From Basidiobolus meristosporus CBS 931.73 (lineage: Eukaryota > Basidiobolomycota > Basidiobolomycetes > Basidiobolales > Basidiobolaceae): a DNA stretch of 49,143 nucleotides. The notes beneath the pieces were generated by a model. That model worked only from the letters and a program-made list of their open reading frames with translations, ran no database searches and was not told the DNA's origin. Shown in pieces: positions 11,149 to 21,160 of this stretch (position 1 is the stretch's first letter; the number at the start of each line of letters is the position of its first letter). The DNA is taken from the NCBI GenBank assembly GCA_002104905.1, contig MCFE01000657.1, positions 1 to 49,143 of the forward strand, given 5' to 3'. The translations under genes and the position numbers were made by a program.

Positions 11149-11440
11149 TATGCCACAAGTATAGAGCCAAGCATGTAGATCTCCACCTCTGCTGTAACCA
11201 TTCTCTACTCCAGCTTGCTTGGTGTGTGGAGTATATTGGACCTTGCTTCCCCTTCTGAGAGTTTCTATGGAGCAGATGCATTGGGAGATAGGAAGATATG
11301 TGAGCTTGCAGGTACTACCATACTCCAATCTCATCAAGAGTATATCCTTCAAGGCCATCATGGTTGTGATGAGCTAACAAATGATGGATAGCTAGGGTGA
11401 GTTGGAGAATACTGAGTATAGATTTATACATGGAAACACC

Positions 11441-12303
11441 TATGTCTTTGGCATTAGGAACATAAGCAACCTCATAATTGAATAGAAACTCAATAGCCCC
11501 AAGCTGCTGGCATTATTATGGCCTCATGGGGAATCCTGATGGCTGATCCAGATTGGATCAACCTGCTGTACCAAATTATTTTTCATAGGGTAGCCCTAAG
11601 AAAAAAAACTGAGAAAGGCCAGCAAAATACCATCATAGTATTGGCTGGACTCCAAGTTTCTCAAAATTGACGGCTCTCAATATCTCTGTTCTGAGCCAAT
11701 GGGCAGGCAAGCAAACAGGTTCTCCTGGAGGAGACTAGGCAAACTAGCACCCATATCAAATTTGGTAATTAGCTGCCCATTACTTCAATCAAAAATTGCA
11801 TTTGAAATTTTGGGCCCAAAACACCAGCTGAATACCAGCAAAATATCATCAGAATATAAGCAGAATACCTGCTAAAAATCAGATGAACTCCAAGTTTGAG
11901 ATTTTTCATAGGGTAGCATTATACAGAAATAGCAGCAGGCTGATTTACTGCCATTACAATGCTTGCCAATGTCCACATTGAGGCAATTAGAACACCATCA
12001 GGCTTCTAGCTATAGGATTCAATTAGATGTATTGGCCAGTTAGATCCACACAAATAAATGTAGAGTGTATTGAGACCATCAAAATACCATACAATTCTTG
12101 TCAAAAGACTACTAAAGCACTGCCAAGATTTTAACTGTATTTTTCTGTAAGTTCAGTAAAATGCCATCTCAATCCCATGATACACTTGTGCAGTGTGTCA
12201 ATTATTCCAAGCTGCCACCATTAGGATGGCCTCATTGCAGGATCCTGATGATTCTTCTGGACTGGATCCACCTGCAGGACCATTTGATTGTTTCTCATGA
12301 GGT
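11441..12303. repeat. Right terminal region of Plavaka-like copy A
   Basis: Non-coding. It holds two right-end repeat units, inverted relative to copy E. One is about 11917-12303. A partial second one, about 11441-11593, carries the CTGATCCAGATTGGATC block and ends TTTTTCATAGGGTAG. Between them is a 308-bp insert. The final CAAATGGTCC/TCTCATGAGG at 12271-12303 is the reverse of the CCTATGA-type terminus seen at 5739 and 4282. Confidence 0.65.
11579..11916. mobile_element. 308-bp insert with 15-bp flanking duplication
   Basis: The 15-mer TTTTTCATAGGGTAG occurs at 11579-11593 and again at 11902-11916. The 308 bp between them are absent at the equivalent unit junction of copy E (about 4282). 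The insert starts CCCTAAG followed by eight A's. It also contains two diverged copies of a CCAGCAAAATA...ACTCCAAGTTT segment. A 15-bp target duplication fits a LINE-mobilised SINE, but there is no terminal poly(A) or clear Pol III promoter. Recombination between right-end units is an alternative. Confidence 0.45.
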
Positions 12304-12344
12304 CTACTGTTGAGTATTAGAGCATCACTAGGTACACTAAATGA

Positions 12345-13000
12345 GTGTACTACTTCTTCTGGAGTGGTGCTCATGAAAACGTACTAGAATATTGCAAGGA
12401 TTTATTACAAATACTTGCAGATGAGGTGCTAGACCTTGCAGTGCCAGCTGAATACCAGGATATATGGGAACCAGTGATTGAACAGTGGCATAAGGCCATA
12501 TGGTTCCCACTAAAGTCATGGAGAAAGGGCATTGCAATAGACATACTTAACAAATAATGGATTTTAGTGTAGTTACTTGTTTAGTGTATAGTTGGGCTTA
12601 ATATTGGTGTTGGGTATAGGTACTTGTGTAGGACAGTATAATTGGCAATTGAGTTACAACTGAAGTTCCCATGTAAATAAGCCAATTTGTATGCAAAAAA
12701 AGTGGGTGCCTTAGTTTAGTCAGGAGGCAAGAAGTGTGAAAAAGAAGTAATAGCCAATCAATGTACACAAAGATTGATGATGATTACTTTTCCAGTATCA
12801 GAAAGTGAGAGAACTGGTAGAGAACCAATCAATGCCACTTATGCACTGCTGTGTTAAGGAATTTATCTAAGCTTATTGTGCAATCCAAAGGGTAACTTTT
12901 TTAGTAGCCTTTACATGGTGTCTGCACTGCATCAATACTTCTTAGTAATGGGATTTGTGCTTTGTGACTGCTTTTCAAGAGGATCATCACAGTTATTAGC
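12345..13000 (+). pseudogene. Accessory-gene 3' end fragment (first)
   Basis: Encodes the conserved C-terminal block of the accessory gene (YCKDLLQILADEVLDLA, then WEPVIEQWHKAIWFPLKSW, 12390-12520). About 450 bp of the element's left terminal region follow, down to a CTTTGTGACTGCTTTTCAAGAGGATCATC block near 12960-12990. Orientation is plus, opposite to copy A. It is a truncated remnant of another copy, sitting directly next to copy A's right end. Confidence 0.7.
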
Positions 13001-13002
13001 CA

Positions 13003-13619
13003 ATAATGGGTACACACAGAGGTTGCAGCACTCATTCAAGAGCAGTACTTGGAAAATGCTCATGAGTGTTGCAAGGATTTATGGCAAAGACTGGCAAAAG
13101 ATGTATTAGACCTTGCAATGCTGGCTGAAGACCAGGATAGATGGGAACCAGTGGATGAACAGTGGCATAAAGCTGTATGGTTCCTGTCAAAGTTGTGGAA
13201 AAAGGGTGTGACAGCAAAAGTACTTATTGAATGGTTGATTTAATGGAGTTACTGCTGAGTGTGAGGTTGGGCTTAATGTTGGTGCTGGGTAAAGGGACTT
13301 AAGTAGGCCAATAAAATTGGCAACTAAGGTACTACTGAAGTTTAAACAGAAATAAATCAATCAGTATTCATGAATAGTAGAGCATTGGTTGAGTCAGGAA
13401 GGAAGGAGTGAAAAAAAGTGGCAATAGCCAAATAATGTACACAAAGGTAGGAGGTAGTAGAGTATCTGTGATCCAAAATTTAGTGAGCTGGAAGTGAACC
13501 AATCAAAAGCCACCTGTTTATAATGGTGATAGCAAATTTTGACTGAAATTTTTGTAAACTCTAAGATGCAATTTTATAATGGTCTTTGCATGAATCTCTT
13601 GGGACATCAATACCTCTTA
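13003..13619 (+). pseudogene. Accessory-gene 3' end fragment (second)
   Basis: A second head-to-tail fragment of the same region. The C-terminal block (WEPVDEQWHKAVWFLSKLW) is at 13145-13200, followed by the terminal tract to about 13619. It starts at TTGCAGCACTCATTCAAGAG, equivalent to 25743 in copy B. The two neighbouring fragments may be a tandem duplication, or two insertions. Confidence 0.65.
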
Positions 13620-13700
13620 TGTAGCTTCACAGGCAGTCATGTACTCTGCTTCTGTCATGAAGAGTGTTAGGGTTGGCTGCATTCTTGGTTCCACAAAATG
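13620..13700 (-). pseudogene. Copia RNase H scrap
   Basis: About 80 bp matching the RNase H region of the copia-1 copy at 44718-44800 (TAGCTTCACAGGCAGTCATG block, encoding the AEYMAA-type motif on the minus strand). Too short to assign beyond the copia lineage. Confidence 0.6.
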
Positions 13701-13739
13701 AAGTTAAGAAACATTACAGTATTTCTACAGTGCTTTGCC

Positions 13740-13942
13740 TGTTGTAAGAGTCTTGGAGATATTGGAAGTGATTTGGGGTGCAAGTAGAGTATGTGGTTTT
13801 CACTTAATGATTTATTGAATGTAAAAGTAATATTTATACTTTTGCATGGTCTTGGCATGACAAACACATAGAATAGGTTTAGTAAGGTCTCAACTACATG
13901 TGTGCCAAGTTTGGGGCTGTTTGCACAACTTTGAGAATTTTC
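13740..13942 (-). repeat. Copia-1 LTR fragment
   Basis: Matches the first ~200 bp of the minus-orientation LTR at 44054-44403, starting TGTTGTAAGAGTCTTGG. It breaks at about 13942 inside the LTR, where Plavaka-like right-end sequence (AAAAACTTAACAGTG) starts. The rest of the LTR is missing, so this is a truncated remnant forming the low-coordinate border of copy B. Confidence 0.8.
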
Positions 13943-15012
13943 AAAAACTTAACAGTGTCTTGAAAGCCTCTTTGCAGGCCTCTGATGGTATTAAATTGGC
14001 AGTATGGTGGCCTACAGCTAGTACTGTAAAATGCTACTGTACCAATTTACCAAAAGGTATTTCCTTTTTCTACCTCCCCTTGTGCAATTCAAATATACCA
14101 CTTCAGATGAACCCCTCTTTATTTGCTTACCCACTACTACCTTGGGTATTCCACATATAGTACAAAACAAAAATACTATGGCCTGCTGCTTACTAACCTC
14201 TACACATACCCACACCTGTTGCAATTGCCATACTGCTATCACCTCAACTTTATGGCCTCTAAATGTGATACTTGCATAGTTGCCATATACCTTGTATTGC
14301 AGGTAACATACACATCTAGCAAACATATGCTTAGTTGCCTCCATTTCTGCCACAAATACCTCCTGAATATCTGCAAAGAACTATTTGGTATTTAGCAAAC
14401 ATATTTCTTCTCTCTGCTAGATTCTAGTCCCCCTAATAGGTATACTATGGCTCTTGTCTGCGTGAAATTTGTATTAAATGGTGCAGAAATGCGCTTATGA
14501 CCATGGGAAATCTGGCATACTTTGGTAGGGTTCTCCTAATAAAAATTAGTTGCTTGTTGCACCCAACCCAGCTTTGCATAACTTAACTGATTACCCACAC
14601 ATTGGGGCTGCTTGGCTTCTTAATGCATATAAACATAGGTGTCTCCATGTGCACATCTGTCCTGAATATTATCCAGCTTTTCCTGGCTGTCCTCCATGTG
14701 CCAGCTCATTGCATCCATGACAGACTTTGAGGTAATATACTTGATGAGATTGGGATATGGTAGTACCTGTAACTTGACTTGTTATCTCCCCACAAATCTG
14801 CTCCATAGTAAACTCCCAAAAGGTGAAGCAAGGTCCAATATTCTCTACACACCAAGCAAGATGAAGTAGCAAATGGATGCAGTAGTGGCAGGGATTTAGT
14901 GTTCAGCTTTATGCTTTCAGTACAGCTGCTCAAATCCTGTTGCAAGCTCTTTGCACAAAAGCTGTAAATGTATTAAGTTGACATTGGTGATCCACTACTG
15001 GATCAATATTCC
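13943..15012 (-). pseudogene. Transposase copy B, C-terminal segment
   Basis: The last third of the transposase on the minus strand. It continues from the segment at 15710-15939 across the solo LTR. The stretch 15007-14880 aligns with the end of copy C's long open frame (VDIVGLFIQKQITNAS region). The stretch 14945-14669 aligns with 5540-5298. The open stretch 14353-14018 (EVIAVWQLQQ, GIPKVVVGKQIKRG) corresponds to 43919-43707 and 5000-4660. Below 14010 the right-end repeat starts but is cut by the copia-1 LTR piece. Stops and frameshifts are frequent. Confidence 0.7.
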
Positions 15013-15709
15013 TGTTGTGCATCAACATTTAAAACTTAGCCAATTTTACTCCGTTTGAAAATCTAGTACCCTAACTGATTTTCCCTAACCCAAACATAAC
15101 AAATCCCAGTTACAGTTTATTTTATCCCACCTCAGAATCTATTTTTAGCTATCACACCTGATCTATTTTCAAATGGTCATTACTTTATCAACCCATCTGC
15201 CAAGCCTTCCCAGGTGATTAGTCATCTGAGATCTATCCAACCACGGTGCAGTTGCCAAGACATCAGCTGATTGATGATGTAATTTTCATTTATCTTGTGA
15301 ACCCATGAACACCCAAATTGATTTCAATCAATCCAGTCCCTTAGCGCTTACTAATTCAACTTGATCAGAAAAGTATAAATAAAGTTTACTGAACCTTTTA
15401 GTTTAGTGTGTATCTCAACAAAATTAAGATTCTGTCTCAGCAAAAATAAGAATCCAACAATTCTGTTCTAGTTTCTATCCAAGCCTAGTATATCTAGCAC
15501 TCCAAAGAACACCAAGCCTAGCCTGACTAGCAAACAAATATCATTGTCTTTATAGCCAACCCAGCTATATCCAAGACCAACATTAGATCAGAATCTTTCT
15601 GCTAATATTTCCGCCACTCTCTAACAATTCTAAGATTCTGCACTTAATTGTCCCTTTGGTTCAGTTAAACCATTCAAGTGTTTTATTATGCTCTCTCTTG
15701 GATACAACA
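15013..15709 (+). repeat. Solo LTR of gypsy-1
   Basis: 697 bp, TGTTGTGCATCAAC to GGATACAACA, flanked by the 5-bp duplication ATTCC (15008-15012 and 15710-15714). Removing it restores the transposase sequence AGGAATATTGATCC seen in copies A and E. Internal element sequence is absent, so it is the product of LTR-LTR recombination. It differs at several sites from both LTRs of the full element at 15940-21858 and is an independent insertion. Confidence 0.97.
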
Positions 15710-15939
15710 ATTCCTACAACTTCCACATATTTTGCCCAAACTTCCAATGTAGTCTTGATAGAAACAGCTTCAGAAGGCCACTTGAATAAAAACATATCCA
15801 GCTCATCCAGTCCTTGCACTTGTATTGTTGCATATGCCTATGAATGCTGATTGGAGCCCATGAGAAGTACTGATGGGAGCAGATTCACTATGATATCTTG
15901 CCAATTGTTTCAGATTTTGGCAGTAGCTCAAAGAGCCCA
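15710..15939 (-). pseudogene. Transposase copy B, segment between the two gypsy-1 insertions
   Basis: 230 bp of transposase on the minus strand, aligning with 41080-41275 of copy C (region ..WMNWICISS..). It lies between the solo LTR and the complete gypsy-1 element. Confidence 0.8.
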
Positions 15940-16636
15940 TGTTGTGCATCAACATTTAAAACTTAGCCAATTTTAATCCGTTTGAAAATCTAGTACCCTA
16001 ACTGATTTTCCCTAACCCAAACATAACAAATCCCAGTTACAGTTTATTTTATCCCACCTCAGAATCTATTTTTAGCTATCACACCTGATCTATTTTCAAA
16101 TGGTCATTACATTATCAACCTATCTGCCAAGCCTTCCCAGGTGATTAGTCATCTGAGATCTATCCAACCACTGTGCAGTTGCCAAGACATCAGTTGATTG
16201 ATGATGTAATTTTATTTATCTTATGCACCTATGAACACCCAAATTGATTTCAATCAATCCAGTCCCTTGGCGCTTACTAACTCAACTTGATCAGAAAAGT
16301 ATAAATAAAGTTTACTGAACCTTTTAGTTTAGCGTGTATCTCAACAAAATTAAGATTCTGTCTCAGCAAAAATAAGAATCCAACAATTCCGTTCTAGTTT
16401 CTATCCAAGCCTAGTATATCTAGCACTCCAAAGAACACCAAGCCTAGCCTGCCTAGCAAACAAATATCATTGTCTTTATAGCCAACCCAGCTATATCCAA
16501 GACCAGTATTAGATCAGAATCTTTCTGCTAATATTTCCTCCACTCTCTGACAATTCTAAGATTCTGCACTTAATTGTCCCTTTGGTTCAGTTAAACCATT
16601 CAAGAAGTTTTATTATACTTTCTCTTGGATACAACA
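15940..16636 (+). repeat. 5' LTR of gypsy-1
   Basis: 697 bp, TG...CA bounded (TGTTGTGCAT / GGATACAACA). TATAAATA at 16300-16307 is the likely promoter TATA. A TCAACAAAA at 16341-16349, about 40 bp downstream of the TATA, is complementary to the presumed primer-binding site after the LTR. Confidence 0.97.
16300..16307 (+). promoter_or_regulatory. TATA box of gypsy-1 5' LTR
   Basis: TATAAATA, also present in the solo LTR and the 3' LTR. Its position two thirds along the LTR fits a U3/R boundary. No start site can be fixed from sequence. Confidence 0.6.
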
Positions 16637-16640
16637 TTTT

Positions 16641-16649
16641 TTTTGTTGA
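16641..16649 (+). other. Presumed primer-binding site of gypsy-1 (self-priming candidate)
   Basis: The sequence right after the 5' LTR (TTTTTTTTGTTGAATTCC) does not start with TGG, so it does not pair with a tRNA 3' CCA end. Its TTTTGTTGA (16641-16649) is exactly complementary to TCAACAAAA (16341-16349) in the LTR, downstream of the TATA box. Some chromoviruses of the Tf1 type prime from the 5' end of their own transcript. That mechanism is inferred here. Confidence 0.4.
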
Positions 16650-16676
16650 ATTCCATTACATTCAGCCAATTAGAAG

Positions 16677-18331
16677 ATGTCCTCAGCAGCAAGCAATCCA
16701 AACCTTTCCATGTTGGAAGAGGCCAGAAGAAGTCAGGAAGAACTTACTGAACAGCTTGAAAACATCATGCTTGAAAGAAATACCATGATGCTTGAGCACT
16801 CAAAGCTTGCCAAAACAAGATCTGATAATCACCGTAGAGATGAACTCCTTGAAGTTATATCCGGTTACCAAGATGAAATTGGAATAATTAAGGAAGCACT
16901 GGAGAATATTGCCATAGTAATTGACAGCATTGAAAATCCACCAAGCCTTGCTCTGCATCAGCCACCAAGAAGTCATGCCTTTGAGTCCTCCAGATCTACA
17001 TCTCCTTCTAGACCTGCCCCAGTGGTTGTCCCAAGATCCTTGCCTGTTTATGCTGAAGGCACCAATGCCATCAAGAATCCAACTGAGTTTCTTTACAAGT
17101 TTAGTCACGTCTTAGCTGCACACCAGCTAGACCCTGACACCAACTGGGCTAGACTCCTGCCTCTCTGTCTCACAATGCAAGATGCTGACTGGGTTGAAGT
17201 GAACATTCCTTCCAATAGTACATGGAAAATTGCCCAAAACCTCTTTTGCAGCCATTTTGAAGATCCTCTCAAGAAAGCACATCTGAACTGCGACTTATGG
17301 AAAACTAAAATGCAAAAAGGTGAATCTGTGCAACACTTCTGTGATAGATTCCAAAGACAAATGAGATTAGCTGGAGTTAGTGATGATAATCCATCGCTTA
17401 CTGCTCATTTTCTTTCAACTTTTCACACCAGCTACAGAGCAATATTGCTATTGTCAAAGCATGTAACCCTGCACGTACCTATGACCAGATCTCAGAGATA
17501 TGTACACTGGCAATCACCTTGACTGCAGCTGTTAGCCAGACTTCAGGCAACTCAACCCAAAATCCCACAACAGCCGGAAGAGAGACCAGTCATGTGACCA
17601 AGAAGCAATCAACCGCTACCAAGCACTGTGAGCTTCATGGAAAATGCTATCATTCTACCAGTGAATGCAAAGGCATCACCAAGCAGTCAAACAAGTCAGG
17701 AAACACCGCAGAAAAGCAGCAAAACACCAAAACCAATAATCCATATGCTGATGACAAGTGCTTTAAATGTGGAAATATGGGACATAGATCACCTGCCTGT
17801 CCTGAGAAGAACTCCACACCATCAGCCAAAATTACCCAGATCCTTGATGATCATTCAGCCAATGATACAATGAGGTATGAAGAAGCATATGAAGAACTTA
17901 CAGTTCAAGATTATCACAACCTCTTTGAGTTTCCGGCTAAAATTGCAACTGTTCAAGAAAAGAAGCAACCAATCACACAGCTCAAAGCCATAGAAGTGCC
18001 ACTCACCCTCAATGGCCAATCATATGTAGCACTACTGGATACTGGATCATCCAACTCTATTGTATCACCCAATGTAGTCAGAGAACTCAATTTGGAGATA
18101 GAAAAACGACCAGGAAAAATCATTCTTGCAGCTAAGGATCTCTCAGCCCCAAGAATTGGTATTACCAACCCAATTAACATACATTGTGGCTCAGTAACCA
18201 TAATCCATCAGATGGAAGTGATTGACATACCAGATGGACCTCAGGTAGTCATTGGTCTGGACAGCTTCAGCAAACTTGGCTTTCACATAGGCAGACTACC
18301 GGTTTCCTATCCAGGAATCACTAAATCTTAG
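16677..18331 (+). pseudogene. gag: Gypsy-1 gag and aspartic protease (frameshifted)
   Basis: Starts with an ATG 40 bp after the LTR. An N-terminal coiled-coil-like segment (about residues 10-85) is followed by the capsid-type domain (WKIAQNLFCSHF, QHFCDRFQRQ; 17220-17400). A one-base shift near 17435 moves the frame (first frame ends 17522; the continuation is open from 17519 and upstream). The second frame carries a zinc knuckle CFKCGNMGHRSPAC (17759-17800, CX2CX4HX4C) and the protease motif LLDTGSSNS (near 18033). A TAG at 18329-18331 ends it, with the same frame open again to 18529. In relatives gag and pol are normally one long frame, so the shift and stop look like decay. Confidence 0.9.
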
Positions 18332-18484
18332 CCACTCATAATGGATCAAATCCCAGAGATTATCTCATCCCAACCAGAAGAAGAAGAGTTAACCCCAACT
18401 TTTCAAGAATATTCTCAATCAGTCAAATTGGATATTCAGGCGGACATAGAGAAAAACTCAGGCCATTCCAAGGAACAGCTTCTG

Positions 18485-21160
18485 CACCATCCCAGAATCC
18501 ATTGTTACACTAGAGACCCCACCTGGTGAGTCAACATGGAGGAGGCAATACCCAATTCCGCATTCATGTCAACACTTAGTTGATGAGATAGTCCAAAATG
18601 GGCTGACAATGGAATTATCACTCAAGCCCCTGTCAACACAACATTCAACAGCCCTTTGACGCTTGCACCAAAGAAAGATGCTGATGGAAATCTAACCTTG
18701 AAGAGACCCGGTTTGGACCCCAGACCTCTGAACAAGCTTCTCCAAGATGACAAGTTTCCAATTCCAAGAATCCAAGATATCTTTTCCGCACTATCAGGAG
18801 CAAAGGTATTCTCCAAGTTGGACTTGAAGGATGCATATCACCAATTCCAGATCCATCCTGATCACCAGCATAAGACTGCCTTCACTTGGAATAATATGCA
18901 ATGGATGTTTCAGGGAGCTCCCTTTGGCCTAAAGACACTTACCAGCAAGTTTCAGAGAGTCATGACTATAATACTCAAAAATGCACCATACGCATTGGTA
19001 TTTGTTGATGATGTCATCATATTTTCCACTAACTGTGATGATCATGCAACCCATGTCACTGATGTAATCAACAGACTGACAACTGCTGGACTGATTCTCA
19101 ATGCTGAAAAGTGCAGTTTTGCCCGCCTCAAAATCAATCTACTTGGATTTATAGTCACACCAGCTGGCCACCAATTAGATCCTTTCAAACTGGTCAATAT
19201 CCCAGAATGGCCAAAACCCACTAGCGCCAAGCAACTTCAACATTATCTTGGAGTATTCAACTATTTCAGGGAACACATACCACTCATGTCCTCATTGAGT
19301 GCCCCTTTAGATGCATTACGCCATAGCCCTGATCTCACCTCAGCCTGGAACAAGACTCATGACCAAGCCTTTGAGTCACTCTGCCAACTGCTTCCACAAG
19401 CACCCACCTTATCCTACCCAGACTTTACTAAGCCCTTTGTTGTTGCTACAAATGCATCTAATGTTGGGTTAGGGGCAGTCCTCTATCAAGATGAAGACCA
19501 AAATCCGCCTCACTGGATCTCTTTCCAAGCCAGGTCCCTACAACCTGCTGAGAGAAACTACTCTGCTACCAAGAAGGAGCTACTTGCCATAGTCTTTGCC
19601 TTGAAGAAGTTTCATCAGTATCTATGGGGTAATCCTTTTACCTTGTACACTGACCACCAAGCCCTTGTCTATATCCACACTCAGAAGACTCTGACTCCAA
19701 TGCTTACCAACTGGCTTGATACTCTACTTGATTATGAATATACAGTTATTCATCGCCCAGGAATTCTCAACATCCTTCCTGACCACCTGTCAAGACTTTT
19801 TCCAACTTCACCTTGGGAGGGACATGTGATTACTGATGTAATCAGTAAACTCTCTACAACTTCCAAAATAATTCCTCAACTGGATTCAACAACTTGGAAA
19901 GTCCCACCTGAAGAACAAAGGAAAACATTTATACAGAGGAGTCATTTACTTGGCCACTTTGGAGCTGACACACTTATGAAGAAGCTACACTCTGATGGAT
20001 ATCACTGGCCAAATATCAAAGTTGACTGCTTAGAATTTGTCAAGTCATGCAGAGAATGTCAACTTTACAATATCAGCCGCCATGGATTTCACCCTTTGAG
20101 CCCCATCCATGCAAGCCTTCCTATAGATCATATTGCAATTGATCTAGCTGGACCTTTCACCACTAGTGATGATGGTAATCACTACCTCTTTGTAATTGTG
20201 GATGTCTGCACACATTTTGTCTTCCTCAAAGCTATCCCAGACAAGTATGCTGCCACTATTGCACAAGAACTATTCAAGCTCTTCTGCCTTTTTGGATTCC
20301 CTAAGGTCATTCAATTGGATAATGGAACAGAATTTGTGAATCACGTGATCAAAGCCCTTTGCCAGAATAGCGCCATTGATCACCGTCTGATCACTCCATA
20401 TCATCCCAAAGCTAATGGACTGGCTGAAAGACATGTTCAGACCTCAGTGAACATCATCAGGAAATCTATCAAAGGTATCAAGAATAATTGGGACAAGTAC
20501 ATTCCAACTGTACAATATGCTATCAACACCAAAATTGCCGCTCTATATGGATCAACACCATTTTCCTTGATGTTTGGAAGAAGATACAACCACTTTGGAG
20601 ACTACCAGAATACAGAGTTAGCAAGTTTGAATACAGACAAGCTAAAGAACCGGCTTGAGTACCTTACCAACATTGTCTACCCTGCTATCAGTGCCAGAAG
20701 TAAGGCCTCTCAGCAAAAGATGACTTCAACATACGCCTCAAGACACAGGAACAGCAGCTTCCCAGATGGGTCATGTGTCATGACACTAGATCCAATCCGG
20801 CAATCTAAGCTTGACCCCAAGTATGAAGGACCATTCAAGGTTGTCAGATGCACTACTGGAGGATCTTATGTACTTCAGGATAACACTGGAGCACTGCTAC
20901 CCAAAAACTTTCCACCTTCTTCACTCAAACTTATTTCTCAAGACCCAGTAACTTCGGAATCCTATGAAGTTGAAGCTATTGTGGACCATGATGGAGAAGA
21001 ACCAAATTGCCTTTATTTAGTCAAGTGGAAAGGCTATGATGCCAAACACAACACCTGGGAACCTTACACCAACTTTGACAATGTTGCCATTATTGATCAG
21101 TATTGGAGCTGCAGAGGAACCCAGAAGGTATCAAAAAACTCCTCTTCCGGAAGGAAGTGA
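18485..21160 (+). CDS. pol: Gypsy-1 pol: RT, RNase H, integrase, chromodomain
   Basis: The clean frame runs from 18599 to the stop at 21158-21160 (834 codons from 18656). The preceding ~110 bp (PPGESTWRRQYPIP) is in a shifted frame. RT: FSKLDLKDAYHQF (18809) and the catalytic FVDD at about 19002. RNase H follows, but its first acidic residue is Asn: ATNAS instead of ATDAS, codon 19451-19453. The integrase has an H2C2 zinc finger (19945-20060) and D (IAIDLAGPF, ~20138), D (QLDNGTEF, ~20316) and E (NGLAERH, ~20426). A C-terminal chromodomain (YLVKWKGYD, NTWEPYTNF; 20965-21115) probably targets integration to marked chromatin. The stop codon overlaps the purine-rich tract before the 3' LTR. Confidence 0.93.
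21149..21160 (+). other. Polypurine tract of gypsy-1
   Basis: GGAAGGAAGTGA immediately before the 3' LTR. Purine-rich with a single T, it includes the pol stop codon. It is the expected plus-strand primer site by position. Confidence 0.6.

Larger units (their letters stand above)
8786..11440 (+). pseudogene. Plavaka-like transposase gene, copy A
   Basis: This would encode the cut-and-paste transposase. The N-terminal zinc-finger-like segment is near 8830-8920. A conserved block at 9230-9500 ends in CPNCQES (about 9508). The family core YDHAFTLVLDEFSF (near 9725) is followed by CWPLILINL and, after a stop, GPKSPFILDSYLYALLDE (9883-9930). Next comes a segment equivalent to HNEWYYC of copy C. 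The C-terminal part resumes at about 11150-11440 after a foreign insert (10742-11148). Fungal Plavaka transposases share the order 'TDGF-like, CWPI, GPK-P-DSFL, GH-G-C-C', which I recall but could not search. Stops at 9838, 10057 and elsewhere, and a ~101-bp tandem duplication, show it is inactive. Confidence 0.75.
5739..12303 (+). mobile_element. Plavaka-like (CMC/CACTA-related) DNA transposon, copy A
   Basis: This is the most complete of six related copies. It has a left terminus with CCCTATGAGAAATTACTG at about 5740, and a left terminal region to 6431. The accessory gene lies on the minus strand (8582-6432), followed by a divergent spacer (8583-8785). The transposase gene is on the plus strand (8786-11440), followed by a right terminal region ending in an inverted TCTCATGAGG at about 12303. 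Removing the two MITEs, the captured gene fragment and the 308-bp insert leaves roughly 5.4 kb. No flanking target duplication is recognisable; both borders touch other transposon debris. Both genes carry many stops. Plavaka assignment rests on the transposase layout, from memory of the family. Confidence 0.7.

Noticed and set aside
10933-11178. An 81-codon plus-strand frame over the captured fragment.
   Set aside because: It is antisense to the longer minus-strand frame, is rich in F/C/S from AT-rich codons and has no recognisable motif.
11594-11901. tRNA-like A box (TTGGCTCAG) and B box (CTTGGAGTCC) on the minus strand of the 308-bp insert.
   Set aside because: Both match the consensus poorly and lie in the wrong third of the insert for a SINE promoter. 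Not enough to call a Pol III element.
17430-17525. Possible programmed -1 frameshift between gypsy-1 gag capsid and zinc knuckle.
   Set aside because: The shift falls within gag, not at a gag-pol border. I see no convincing slippery heptamer, and further shifts near 18485 and 18599 look like decay.
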